Positions 55,037 to 63,660 of a stretch of 64,000 nucleotides of DNA are shown in pieces; within the stretch, counting starts at the first letter, position 1, and the number at the start of each line of letters is the position of its first letter. The DNA lies in the NCBI RefSeq assembly GCF_900156465.1, contig NZ_LT707064.1:4603001-4667000 (forward strand), given 5' to 3'. Position numbers and translations under genes: made by a program. This DNA is from Pseudomonas sp. 7SR1. GTDB lineage: Bacteria; Pseudomonadota; Gammaproteobacteria; Pseudomonadales; Pseudomonadaceae. The notes beneath the pieces are model-generated. The model made no database searches and was not told the DNA's origin. It saw only the letters and a list, made by a program, of their open reading frames with translations.

Positions 55037-55052
55037 ATATAAGTTATAAGTG
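55037..55052. promoter_or_regulatory. GntR operator-like site 2 in the divergent promoter
   Basis: ATATAAGTTATAAGTG on the plus strand, 27 bases before the aminotransferase ATG. Same motif as sites 51637-51652 and 54943-54958. Confidence 0.65.
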
Positions 55053-55078
55053 ATCAGCAGCCCTCAACGAGGTTTTTC

Positions 55079-56470
55079 ATGATGCAGGAAACGCCCCTTC
55101 CCTTAACCGAACTGGCCCGCACAGACGTGCGTTTTCATCTGCATTCGCAGACCAATCTGCGGGCGCATCAACAACATGGCCCGCTGGTCATCGAACGTGG
55201 ATCGGGGATTCATGTGACGGATGAACATGGTCGCGACTACATCGAGGGGATGTCGGGCCTCTGGTGTGCGGGGCTTGGCTTTTCCAATGCGAGGCTGGTG
55301 CAGGCCGCACAGCGCCAGATGTCGGTCTTGCCCTACTACCACACCTTCAACCATCGTGTGCCGAGCGTGGTCGCGCAGTTGGCCGAACGCATTGCCTGCC
55401 TGGTGCCGTTCGATAGGCCAAAGGTGTTTTTCGCCTGTTCGGGCTCGGAAGCCAACGACTCGATGATCAAGCTCGCCTGGGCCTATCATCGTGCTCGTGG
55501 CCATGGCGACAAGCGCAGGATCATCGCCCACCAGAAAGGTTTCCATGGTTCGACGGTAATGGGCGCCAGCCTGTCGGGGCTGCCCAACATGCACGCGGCG
55601 TTCGGCCTGCCCCTGCAAGACAGCGTCCTGCATGTGCAATGTCCGCATTTCTATCGCTACGGTGCCGAAGGAGAAAATGAAGCGCAGTTCACCGAGCGCC
55701 TGCTACGGGACCTCGAGCAACGCATCGAGGCCGTGGGCGCGGACTCCATCGCTGCCTTCATCTCCGAACCGGTGATGGGAGCCGGTGGCGTGATCGTGCC
55801 GCCGCCAGGTTACTTCGCCGGTGTGCAGGCGATCCTGAAGAAGCACGACATCCTGTTCCTTGCCGACGAGATCATCTGCGGCTTCGGCCGCACCGGCCAA
55901 TGGTTCGGCCATCAGACCCTGGGTTTTGCGCCTGACATGATGGCCTGTGCCAAGAGCTTGTCATCGGGTTATCAACCGATTTCCTGCGTGGTGGTCGCCG
56001 GAGATATCTACACGGCCATCGAAGAACAAAGCCAGCAACTGGGCGGCTTTGGCCACGGCTTTACTTATTCCGGGCACCCGGTGGCGGCCGCCGTTGCCCT
56101 TGAAACCCTGACCATCTACGAAGAAATGCGTTTGCCGCAACTCACGCGAGAACTGGGGAGCTTCCTGCACCAGCAACTCGAACCGCTGCTCGACCATTCG
56201 CTGATCGGGGAGATTCGGGGGGTGGGCCTGGTGGCCGGACTGGAACTGGTTGCGGACAAACGAACCCGCGCCTCCTTCCCCGTCGACCGCACCATCGGTG
56301 TTCAGGTCGAACGGGCCTGTCGGGCGAACGGCCTGATCGTGCGCAACATGGGGGACTCCATTGCCCTGGCCCCGCCTTTCATCATCACCGCCGAAGAGAT
56401 CGTCGAGCTGGTAGCCCGCCTGAAGCGCGCGCTCGATACCGTCGCCTTGGCCAACGGGTTGTCACTGTGA
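55079..56470 (+). CDS. Class III omega-aminotransferase
   Basis: 463 residues. Fold type I class III features: VFFACSGSEANDSMIKLAWA, FHGSTVMGASLSGLPNMHAA, DEIICGFGRTGQWFG, and PLP lysine in ACAKSLSSGYQP (Lys292). This group deaminates terminal amines or beta-amino acids, typically with pyruvate as acceptor. It is a different aminotransferase from the one at 51727, so the pathway has two amino-transfer steps or two related substrates. Its stop overlaps the ATPase start by one base. Confidence 0.92.
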   Translation: MMQETPLPLTELARTDVRFHLHSQTNLRAHQQHGPLVIERGSGIHVTDEHGRDYIEGMSGLWCAGLGFSNARLVQAAQRQMSVLPYYHTFNHRVPSVVAQLAERIACLVPFDRPKVFFACSGSEANDSMIKLAWAYHRARGHGDKRRIIAHQKGFHGSTVMGASLSGLPNMHAAFGLPLQDSVLHVQCPHFYRYGAEGENEAQFTERLLRDLEQRIEAVGADSIAAFISEPVMGAGGVIVPPPGYFAGVQAILKKHDILFLADEIICGFGRTGQWFGHQTLGFAPDMMACAKSLSSGYQPISCVVVAGDIYTAIEEQSQQLGGFGHGFTYSGHPVAAAVALETLTIYEEMRLPQLTRELGSFLHQQLEPLLDHSLIGEIRGVGLVAGLELVADKRTRASFPVDRTIGVQVERACRANGLIVRNMGDSIALAPPFIITAEEIVELVARLKRALDTVALANGLSL

Positions 56471-57576
56471 TGAACGCCAAGGTCTCTATCTCCCAAAGCA
56501 CCCAGCCCCTGATCGAGTTCAATGGGGTCCAGAAAAGCTATGACGGCAAGACCCTGGTCATCAAGGATCTGAACCTGGGCATCAGTCGTGGCGAATTCCT
56601 GACCCTGTTGGGCGCCTCGGGCTCCGGCAAGACCACCACGCTGATGATGCTGGCCGGTTTCGAGACGCCAACCCGGGGCGAAATCCGCATGGGCGGCACG
56701 CCGATCCAGAAAAAGCCGGCGCATCAGCGTGGCATGGGCATGGTGTTCCAGAACTACGCCTTGTTTCCCCACATGAGCGTCGAGGAAAACCTCGCCTACC
56801 CGTTGAAGATGCGTGGCCTCAAGCGCGCCGATCTACAAGCCAAGGTCAAGCGCGCCATCGACATGGTGCAATTGCATGGCATGCAACAGCGGCGCATCAC
56901 CGAGCTTTCCGGTGGGCAGCAGCAACGCGTGGCCCTTGCCAGGGCGATGGTCTTCGAGCCCGAGATCATTCTGATGGACGAGCCTCTGGGAGCCCTGGAC
57001 AAGAATCTTCGCGAACACATGCAGTACGAGATCAAGCAACTGCACAAGTCCCTCGGCGTCACCGTGGTCTACGTGACTCACGACCAGAGCGAAGCCCTGA
57101 CGATGTCGGACCGGATCGCGGTCTTCCACCAGGGCGATATCGCCCAGATCGGCTCGCCGGCGGCGCTGTACGAACATCCGGAAAACGCCTACGTCGCCAA
57201 CTTCATTGGCGAGAACAACGTGCTGGTCGGTACCGCCCGACGGCGCGACGAACAGAGTTGCGAAGTGATCCTGGAAAACGGCCTGCAGCTCACCGGGTCC
57301 GCCAAGGCGCTGAAAAACCCTCGACCGGAGCGGGTGGAACTGGTCATCCGCCCGGAGAACATTCGCCTGGGCCCTAGCGAGACCATGCCCTGGCAGGCCA
57401 CGGTGACCGACACCGTCTACCTCGGCGACCACTTGCGGGTGCACCTGCGCCTGGGCAACGAACAACCCCTGGTGGTGAAAGTGGCCAATAACGCGCTCTT
57501 CAAGCAACTGCGGCCCGGTCAGGTGACCGGCTTCGACTGGAGTACCGACGACGCCCATCTATTCGAACTGAACTGA
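56470..57576 (+). CDS. Polyamine-type ABC transporter ATP-binding protein (PotA-like)
   Basis: 368 residues. Walker A LLGASGSGKTTTLMMLAG, signature ELSGGQQQRVALARA, Walker B IILMDEPLGALDKNLREH and a C-terminal TOBE domain (VELVIRPENIRLGPS). Family of spermidine/putrescine importers. Start ATG at 56470 overlaps the previous stop by one base. Confidence 0.95.
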   Translation: MNAKVSISQSTQPLIEFNGVQKSYDGKTLVIKDLNLGISRGEFLTLLGASGSGKTTTLMMLAGFETPTRGEIRMGGTPIQKKPAHQRGMGMVFQNYALFPHMSVEENLAYPLKMRGLKRADLQAKVKRAIDMVQLHGMQQRRITELSGGQQQRVALARAMVFEPEIILMDEPLGALDKNLREHMQYEIKQLHKSLGVTVVYVTHDQSEALTMSDRIAVFHQGDIAQIGSPAALYEHPENAYVANFIGENNVLVGTARRRDEQSCEVILENGLQLTGSAKALKNPRPERVELVIRPENIRLGPSETMPWQATVTDTVYLGDHLRVHLRLGNEQPLVVKVANNALFKQLRPGQVTGFDWSTDDAHLFELN

Positions 57577-57726
57577 TCCACCGTCGCACCCTGAACCATA
57601 AGTCTCGACAACAATAATGATCCGAGAGGCAACCATGCACACCCTTTCCGACACCGTCTAGTTCGTTACTGCCCGTTTGTGAACCTTGTATTTCCCTTAC
57701 ATCCTCAAACAGCAGGAGGGACACCC

Positions 57727-58776
57727 ATGTCCTCGATATTGCGCCGCACCGCACTGACTACCATCTGCGCCGTCACCTTGTTCTCCAGCCAGGCGCTCCT
57801 GGCGAGGGACCTCACCGTCGTCGGTTTCGGTGGCGCCACCCAGGAAGCCTTCGACAAGGCTTACTTCAAGCCATACGCCGCGCAAAGCGGCAAGCCAGTC
57901 GTGCAGGACACCTACGACGGCGGCATCGCCAAGCAAAAGGCCATGGTCCAGGCCGGCAACCCGACCTGGGACGTGGTCCAGATGGATGAGAACGAGATGG
58001 CGCTGGCCTGCGAGCAAGGCCTGCTGGAGCCCCTCGACCGCAGCAGGTTGAGCAGTGCCGCGGACATCGCCCCCGACAAGTTCGCGCCTTGCGGCGTAGG
58101 CGCCATTGTCTGGTCGGAAGTCATGACCTACGACCACAGGAAATTCCCCAGCGAGGGTCCGCAGACCTGGGCCGACTTCTGGAACGTCAAGAAATGGCCT
58201 GGCAAGCGTGGCCTGCGCAAGCAGGCTCGCATGACCCTGGAAATCGCCCTCATGGCCGATGGTGTAAAGCCTGCCGATGTCTACACGGTGCTGGCGACCA
58301 AGGCCGGACAGGACCGAGCCTTCGCCAAGCTCGATGAAATCAAGCCGCATATCCAATGGTGGGAAACCGGCGCCCAGCCCCTGGAATGGTTGTCTTCGGG
58401 CAGCATCGCCGTCACGGCGGCCTACAACGGACGCATCGCCATCGCCAACCAGCAGGGCGCGCATTTTCCGCTGATCTGGAACCAGCAGCTCTACAGCATG
58501 GATTACTGGACCATCATCAAAGGCACGCCGAACCTCAAGGAAAGCTATGCCCTGCTCGACTACATGCTCAGCCCGAAAGCCCAGGGTGCCTTCGTCCAGG
58601 CCATCCCTTACGGCATCGTCAACGGCAAGGCCCAGGCGGCACTGGACAAGCAAACCCTGAACAACCTGCCCACCGCGCCGGCGAACCTGGAAAACGCCTT
58701 GCTGCTCGATACACCGTTCTGGGTCAACTACGAGGAAGACCTCATGGCTCGCTTCACCAACTGGGCGGCGAAGTAG
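57727..58776 (+). CDS. Polyamine-type ABC transporter substrate-binding protein
   Basis: 349 residues from ATG at 57727 with AGGAGGGA upstream. Signal peptide MSSILRRTALTTICAVTLFS, cleavage near ALLA-RD. Periplasmic binding protein of the PotD-like class: LTVVGFGGATQEAFDKAYFK, WDVVQMDENEMALACEQGLL, ITAAYNGRIAIANQQGAHF-type pocket. It delivers an amine-like solute. The 150-bp gap before it contains an 8-codon frame with a ribosome site. Confidence 0.93.
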   Translation: MSSILRRTALTTICAVTLFSSQALLARDLTVVGFGGATQEAFDKAYFKPYAAQSGKPVVQDTYDGGIAKQKAMVQAGNPTWDVVQMDENEMALACEQGLLEPLDRSRLSSAADIAPDKFAPCGVGAIVWSEVMTYDHRKFPSEGPQTWADFWNVKKWPGKRGLRKQARMTLEIALMADGVKPADVYTVLATKAGQDRAFAKLDEIKPHIQWWETGAQPLEWLSSGSIAVTAAYNGRIAIANQQGAHFPLIWNQQLYSMDYWTIIKGTPNLKESYALLDYMLSPKAQGAFVQAIPYGIVNGKAQAALDKQTLNNLPTAPANLENALLLDTPFWVNYEEDLMARFTNWAAK

Positions 58777-58841
58777 ATCCATCCCTTTGAATGGCGGCTT
58801 CGTTATCGAAGCCGCTGACATCCCATTCCGAGGTCATCGAT

Positions 58842-60095
58842 ATGTTCGCCCCTGCATTGGATTCACTCGCCAGCGCCCACCAGAGATCCAGCCGGCACAA
58901 ACGGCTCGTTTCTGTCTTGCTGCTTTTGCCGCTGCTGGCCTACACCGCCGTATTCTTCGTTCTGCCCATCGGCATGATGCTCTATCGTGCCGTCAGCAAT
59001 CCGGAGCTGGTACAGGCATTCCCCCGCACCGTCCAGGCATTGGAACAGGAAATACGCCGTGACGCCTCGAGCCTGCCTGGCGACGCGGTGTTCGAAGCGA
59101 TCGAGCAGGACTTCATCCACGCCGAGAACATGGGCGTCATGGGTGAAGCCGCGCGGCGCATGAACTATGAAAACAGCGGCTACCGTTTCCTCATCACGGC
59201 CACTGCCCGCCGCTACCAGTGGCCAGCCAACCAGCAACCCGTCAACGGTGAGACACCCCGGGCGCGCCTGGTGGCCATTGATCCGCGCTGGGCAACCCCC
59301 GAGCTTTGGAATGCGTTCGAGCGTGCATCACCGGCGTATACATCCTATTACCTGCTCAGCGCCCTAGACCTGGAGCGTACGGCTGACGGCATCCAGCGCG
59401 TGCCCGCGGAGAAACGGGTCTACCTGGACCTCACTTTCAAGACCCTGAAGATCGCCTTCGTTGTCTCGGTGCTGTGCCTGCTGCTGGGCTTTCCCTTCGC
59501 CGTCCTGCTGGTCAAGGCGTCGCGGCCGTTCCAGATGCTGCTGATCCTGGCGGTGATGCTGCCCTTCTGGACCTCATTGCTGGCCCGCACCACGGCCTGG
59601 ATCGTGGTGCTTCAAGAGAAGGGCATCGTCAATACCCTGCTGCTCAAGCTCGGCCTGATCGACCATCCGTTGCCCATGATCTTCGATGCCCTGGGGGTCT
59701 ACATCGTCATGGTGCACATCCTGCTGCCGTTCACCGTCCTGCCGTTGTGCAGCGTGATGAAAGGCATCGAGGCCCATTACATGCGCGCCTCGGGGTCCCT
59801 CGGCGCGCACCCGGTTCGCGGTTTCCTGCACGTCTACTTGCCCATGACCCTGACCGGCATCGGTTCCGGCACGCTGCTGACGTTCATTGTCGCGGCAGGC
59901 TACTACGTCACCCCAACCCTGGTGGGCAGCGCACGAGAGCAGATGCTTGGCTACTTCATCGCGTTCTACACCAACACCACGGTGAACTGGGGCATGGCTT
60001 CGGCACTGGGCCTGGTGCTGATCCTCTGTGTCATGGCGATCTACCTGGTCGCTGCCCGACTGGTGGGCATCCGCCAGATCGCCGGACTCAAGTAA
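58842..60095 (+). CDS. ABC transporter permease (PotB-like) with a long periplasmic insert
   Basis: 417 residues if started at 58842, which has GAGGT upstream; an in-frame start at 58791 has no good ribosome site. The first membrane helix is at about 27-50 and the permease core from about 205 on, with the EAA-type loop MRASGSLGAHPVRGFLHVYL. Between them is an approximately 150-residue insert (RYQWPANQQPVNGETP, ASPAYTSYYLLSALDLERTA) absent from ordinary 290-residue PotB. Such inserts occur in a subgroup of polyamine/opine-type permeases. The insert faces the periplasm. Confidence 0.9.
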   Translation: MFAPALDSLASAHQRSSRHKRLVSVLLLLPLLAYTAVFFVLPIGMMLYRAVSNPELVQAFPRTVQALEQEIRRDASSLPGDAVFEAIEQDFIHAENMGVMGEAARRMNYENSGYRFLITATARRYQWPANQQPVNGETPRARLVAIDPRWATPELWNAFERASPAYTSYYLLSALDLERTADGIQRVPAEKRVYLDLTFKTLKIAFVVSVLCLLLGFPFAVLLVKASRPFQMLLILAVMLPFWTSLLARTTAWIVVLQEKGIVNTLLLKLGLIDHPLPMIFDALGVYIVMVHILLPFTVLPLCSVMKGIEAHYMRASGSLGAHPVRGFLHVYLPMTLTGIGSGTLLTFIVAAGYYVTPTLVGSAREQMLGYFIAFYTNTTVNWGMASALGLVLILCVMAIYLVAARLVGIRQIAGLK

Positions 60096-60108
60096 TCGGG
60101 AAAATCCT

Positions 60109-60927
60109 ATGAATCATTTCACCCTGTGTTTCATCAGCCGCAACCTTTTGCGCCTGTTCGGGCTCCTCATGATCGTCTTCATGATCGCGCCCTTGCTGGC
60201 GGTGGTGCCCATTTCCTTCAGCAGCGGCACCTTCCTGTCCTATCCGCTGCCGGGATTGTCATTGCGCTGGTACGAGAAAGTGTTCAGCGCCGGCCCCTGG
60301 CTGCAGTCGCTGCGCAACAGCCTGCTGGTGGGCTGCGCCTCGACGGCGCTGGCGACATTGCTGGGCACCCTGGCGGCCCTGGCCTTCGCCCGACGCAACC
60401 TGCCCGGCGCCACCCATGTGTTGGCCTTGCTGATTTCGCCCATGATCATTCCACCGGTGATTTCGGGGCTGGGCATGTATTTTCTGTTCGGCCAACTGGG
60501 GCTCACAGGCACCCTGACCGGAATGATCCTGGCTCATACCGTGCTGGCGACCCCCTTCGTCCTCATCAACGTTGCCGCCAGCCTGCAAGGCCTGGACATG
60601 AGCCTGCTGAGGGCCGCGGCAATGGCCGGGGCCTCACCGGTACGGGCGTTCATCGATGTCGCCTTGCCCATCATCGCGCCTGGGGTGATATCGGGGGCGC
60701 TGTTTGCCTTCATGACGTCGTTCGACGAGATTGTCGTCGTACTGTTCATCGGCGGCCCCGGCCAGCGCACGCTGCCGCGGCAGATGTTCGACGGTATTCG
60801 TGACACCATCGATCCGTCGATTGTCGCCATGTCATCGTTCCTGCTGGTGGTGGGCCTGTTGGGCCTGCTGGCCACGACCTGGCTTTCCCTGCGTTCGAAC
60901 AGGTCCCTGAACCAACCGGCAGCGTGA
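60109..60927 (+). CDS. ABC transporter permease (PotC-like)
   Basis: 272 residues from ATG at 60109. Six membrane helices with the loop motif RAAAMAGASPVRAFIDVALP. Pairs with the PotB-like permease; together with PotA- and PotD-like genes it completes the importer. 13 bp separate it from the previous gene. Confidence 0.93.
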   Translation: MNHFTLCFISRNLLRLFGLLMIVFMIAPLLAVVPISFSSGTFLSYPLPGLSLRWYEKVFSAGPWLQSLRNSLLVGCASTALATLLGTLAALAFARRNLPGATHVLALLISPMIIPPVISGLGMYFLFGQLGLTGTLTGMILAHTVLATPFVLINVAASLQGLDMSLLRAAAMAGASPVRAFIDVALPIIAPGVISGALFAFMTSFDEIVVVLFIGGPGQRTLPRQMFDGIRDTIDPSIVAMSSFLLVVGLLGLLATTWLSLRSNRSLNQPAA

Positions 60928-60999
60928 CCCGCGACTGCCCCCATTCCCTCACCGACGCCGTCCGGTCAAGAGGCGGCAAGACCTTCAGGAGCGACACCC

Positions 61000-61734
61000 A
61001 TGTATATCGTGACAGGCGGCACCCAGGGCATCGGCGCCGCAACCGTGGAAAAACTCGCCAGCCTCGGCCATCCGGTGGTGTTCACCGGGCGCGATCCATC
61101 TGCAGGTAGCCAATTGGCCGAGCGCTTGCCCGACTGCACCTTTGTGCCGGGCGACGTACTGAACGAAGACGATTGCCGTCACGTCGTGGCGACGGCGCTG
61201 CAATTGGGCGACGGCAAGCTGGCGGGCCTGGTGAACAATGCCGGCATGTCAGGACGCAAGACCTTTACCGACACCACGCAGCAGGAATGGGACCTGCTGT
61301 TCGCCGTCAATACTCGCTCGGTCTTCTTCTACACCAAGCACGCGCTGCCAGGCCTGATCGCAGGTCGCGGCGCCGTGGTGAACGTTTCGTCCATCGCGGG
61401 CAAGACCGGCGAGCAGGGGCTTGCCACCTACTGCGCCAGCAAGGCCGCCCTCCTCGGCCTGACCCAGGCCCTGGCGCTGGAATACGGCGGCCAGGTGCGC
61501 TTCAACGCCGTCTGCCCGGGGCAAATCGCCACGCGAATGATGGATGCCATCGTCAACGACGAAAAACGGCTCGCCGCGCTGACAGCCAGGATTCCCGAAG
61601 GCCGCCTGGCCAGCGCTGCAGAAGTTGCCCAGGCCATCTGCTGGTTGCTTTCGCCAGAATCCAGCTATGTGAACGGCACCACCCTGACAGTCGATGGCGG
61701 TGAAACCGCCGGCCTGCTCACGCCAAGGTCCTAG
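61000..61734 (+). CDS. Short-chain dehydrogenase/reductase of the amine operon
   Basis: 244 residues. TGGTQGIG cofactor motif, NNAGMSG, VSSIAGKTG and active-site TYCASKAALL (Tyr/Lys). It follows the permease by 72 bp and is the last gene on this strand before LysR. Likely oxidises a hydroxy or aldehyde intermediate of the substrate taken up by the transporter. Confidence 0.92.
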   Translation: MYIVTGGTQGIGAATVEKLASLGHPVVFTGRDPSAGSQLAERLPDCTFVPGDVLNEDDCRHVVATALQLGDGKLAGLVNNAGMSGRKTFTDTTQQEWDLLFAVNTRSVFFYTKHALPGLIAGRGAVVNVSSIAGKTGEQGLATYCASKAALLGLTQALALEYGGQVRFNAVCPGQIATRMMDAIVNDEKRLAALTARIPEGRLASAAEVAQAICWLLSPESSYVNGTTLTVDGGETAGLLTPRS

Positions 61735-61758
61735 CGATCGGCACGCCCGTCAGGTCGA

Positions 61759-62655
61759 TCAGACACGGGCAGGTCCGGCAAAGTGCGGCGACTGCCCGAA
61801 CGATTCGATCAAGAGCTCGGTGAGTATGCGTATCTTGCGCGCGGGATGCTGGCCTGGCGGGCGCACGACATAGGCACCCGCCGTTGGCGGCGGATACCGC
61901 GTCATGATCGGTACCAGCGCCCCCGAAACCCTGTCTTCGTGGGTGAGGCAATCCGGCAGGTACGCAACCCCGAGCCCTGCGACGGCGGCCGCCACCAGCG
62001 CGGTGCCATTGTCGGCCTTGAAGCGCCCGTGGGGACGCACCGTGACGATCTGGTCGCCATCCATGAATTGCCAGGTCTCGGTGCTTTGCATGAGGGCCTC
62101 ATGGTGGATGAGCTCGTCCGGCGACTCGGGTGCGCCATGGGCCTGGATGTAGGCCGGGCTGGCCACCAGCTTCGTGTAGATCGGCCCGATGCACCTTGCG
62201 ATCAGGTTCGAATCCGGAAGGTAGCCAACCCGAATCGCACAATCGAAACCCTCGGCAATGAGGTCGACGAAGCGGTCGCTGTAGCAGGTCTGGATATGGA
62301 GCTGGGGATGACGCCGCGCCAGTTCAGCAAGCATCGGGGCAAAGTGGGTCGGGCCAAAGGACAGCGGCGCGGCCACCCGCAGTCGGCCACGCAGGGCGCC
62401 GGCGGGCAGGATGGTTTCCTTGGCGATCTCTATTTCGGCGCAGACCCTGGCGGCGTAGTCCCGGAATGTCGCCCCGGCTTCCGTCAGCGCTGCCCCGCGG
62501 GTAGTGCGCGCAAGCAACTGGATACCCAGTTCCGCCTCAAGCCTGGCAAGCCTGCGGCTGACGATCGACTTGGACACCCCCAGCCGCACCGCCGCAGCGG
62601 ACACCCCTGCGGCATCGGCGACTTCCACGAAGGTCTGCAGCTCTTCGATATCCAA
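61759..62655 (-). CDS. LysR-family transcriptional regulator (TTG start)
   Basis: 298 residues. No ATG near the domain start; a TTG at 62655 with GAGGAA 7 bases upstream gives MDIEELQTFVEVADAAG. Helix-turn-helix VSAAAVRLGVSKSIVSRRLA and effector domain with LHIQTCYSDRFVDLIAEGFD. Divergent from the YcaC-like hydrolase (228-bp spacer) and convergent with the SDR, so it likely controls the hydrolase. Confidence 0.88.
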   Translation of the reverse strand: MDIEELQTFVEVADAAGVSAAAVRLGVSKSIVSRRLARLEAELGIQLLARTTRGAALTEAGATFRDYAARVCAEIEIAKETILPAGALRGRLRVAAPLSFGPTHFAPMLAELARRHPQLHIQTCYSDRFVDLIAEGFDCAIRVGYLPDSNLIARCIGPIYTKLVASPAYIQAHGAPESPDELIHHEALMQSTETWQFMDGDQIVTVRPHGRFKADNGTALVAAAVAGLGVAYLPDCLTHEDRVSGALVPIMTRYPPPTAGAYVVRPPGQHPARKIRILTELLIESFGQSPHFAGPARV

Positions 62656-62883
62656 ATCAGCGTTCCTCGTTCTGCAACACAGCAAGCCTCGGGATGCTAC
62701 TACTGCAGCGGTCGAGGGAACAGCACAATCCTGCTTCCTGGCGATGTCGCCGCTGGCGCGTTTCCGGGAGAACCAAACCACTCACAACATCAGTAGAGGC
62801 GTCGTCACGGCGGTGGTTATCCACCTGGCCGTGTCCCGCTCCTCCTACCTGCGTGTAGTACAACTGAGAAAAGGATCCGCAAA

Positions 62884-63510
62884 ATGACAAGCGAGATTAT
62901 CCGCAACCCCCATACCGACCAGCTCTTGTCGCCTGAAAACTCGATGTTGATCATCATCGACTACCAGCCGATCCAGGTGTCCTCGATCCGCTCGATGCCC
63001 CGTGACGAACTGGTCTTCAACATCACGAGCGTCGCCAAGGCGGCCGTCAACTACCACCTTCCCATCGTCCATTCGACCGTCAACGTCGCGACCGGCCGCA
63101 ACAAGCCACCGATCCAGGAACTGCAGGACGTGCTTGGCCATTTGCCGACCTACGACCGCACCTCGATCAACAGCTGGGAAGACACCGAGTTCAAGCAGGC
63201 GGTCAAGGCGATGGGTCGGCGCAAGCTCATCATGACCGCGCTCTGGACCGAAGCCTGCCTCACGTTCCCGGTGCTGGACGCCCTCCAGGAGGGTTACGAG
63301 GTCTATGTACCGGTGGATGCGGTCGGCGGTACATCGCCCGCCGCCCATGAGGCGGCCCTGCGCCGCATCGAACAGGCAGGTGCGAAACTCATCAGCCGGG
63401 TGCAGATGTACTGCGAGCTCCAGCGCGACTGGGCACGTGAATCAACCCTACCGGGCTTCATGGGGGTATTCGAGAACGCGGATGGCTTCAACGCTGAAAA
63501 AGCGCGCTAG
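62884..63510 (+). CDS. Isochorismatase-like cysteine hydrolase (YcaC type)
   Basis: 208 residues. Opening MLIIIDYQPIQVSSI with catalytic Asp (about 26), Lys in RRKLIMTALWTEACLTFPVL with nucleophile Cys (about 123), as in the YcaC branch of the isochorismatase-like family. Such enzymes hydrolyse amides or related bonds; YcaC itself has unknown substrate. AAAGGA upstream. It is divergent from the LysR regulator at 61759. Confidence 0.92.
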   Translation: MTSEIIRNPHTDQLLSPENSMLIIIDYQPIQVSSIRSMPRDELVFNITSVAKAAVNYHLPIVHSTVNVATGRNKPPIQELQDVLGHLPTYDRTSINSWEDTEFKQAVKAMGRRKLIMTALWTEACLTFPVLDALQEGYEVYVPVDAVGGTSPAAHEAALRRIEQAGAKLISRVQMYCELQRDWARESTLPGFMGVFENADGFNAEKAR

Positions 63511-63620
63511 GAAACGACGCGAGACGCTCCAGGCTGTTGAAACGTGAACAAGATGGGCTCGCGAATGCGGGCGCCATCCTTGTTGCTTCCTCGGCTGTTT
63601 TTGCCTTGCCTGACCTTCGT

Positions 63621-63646
63621 CTCAAGACTCTTCGTACAGGGCCTAG
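63621..63646 (-). repeat. Dispersed 26-bp motif, copy 3 (inverted)
   Basis: Reads CTAGGCCCTGTACGAAGAGT on the minus strand and continues with CTTGAG, matching 10465-10490 at 20 of 26 positions. It lies in the 150-bp space between the hydrolase and the gamma-glutamyltransferase gene. Possibly one end of a degraded insertion sequence. Confidence 0.4.
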
Positions 63647-63660
63647 GGGCCAGAGGCAAT

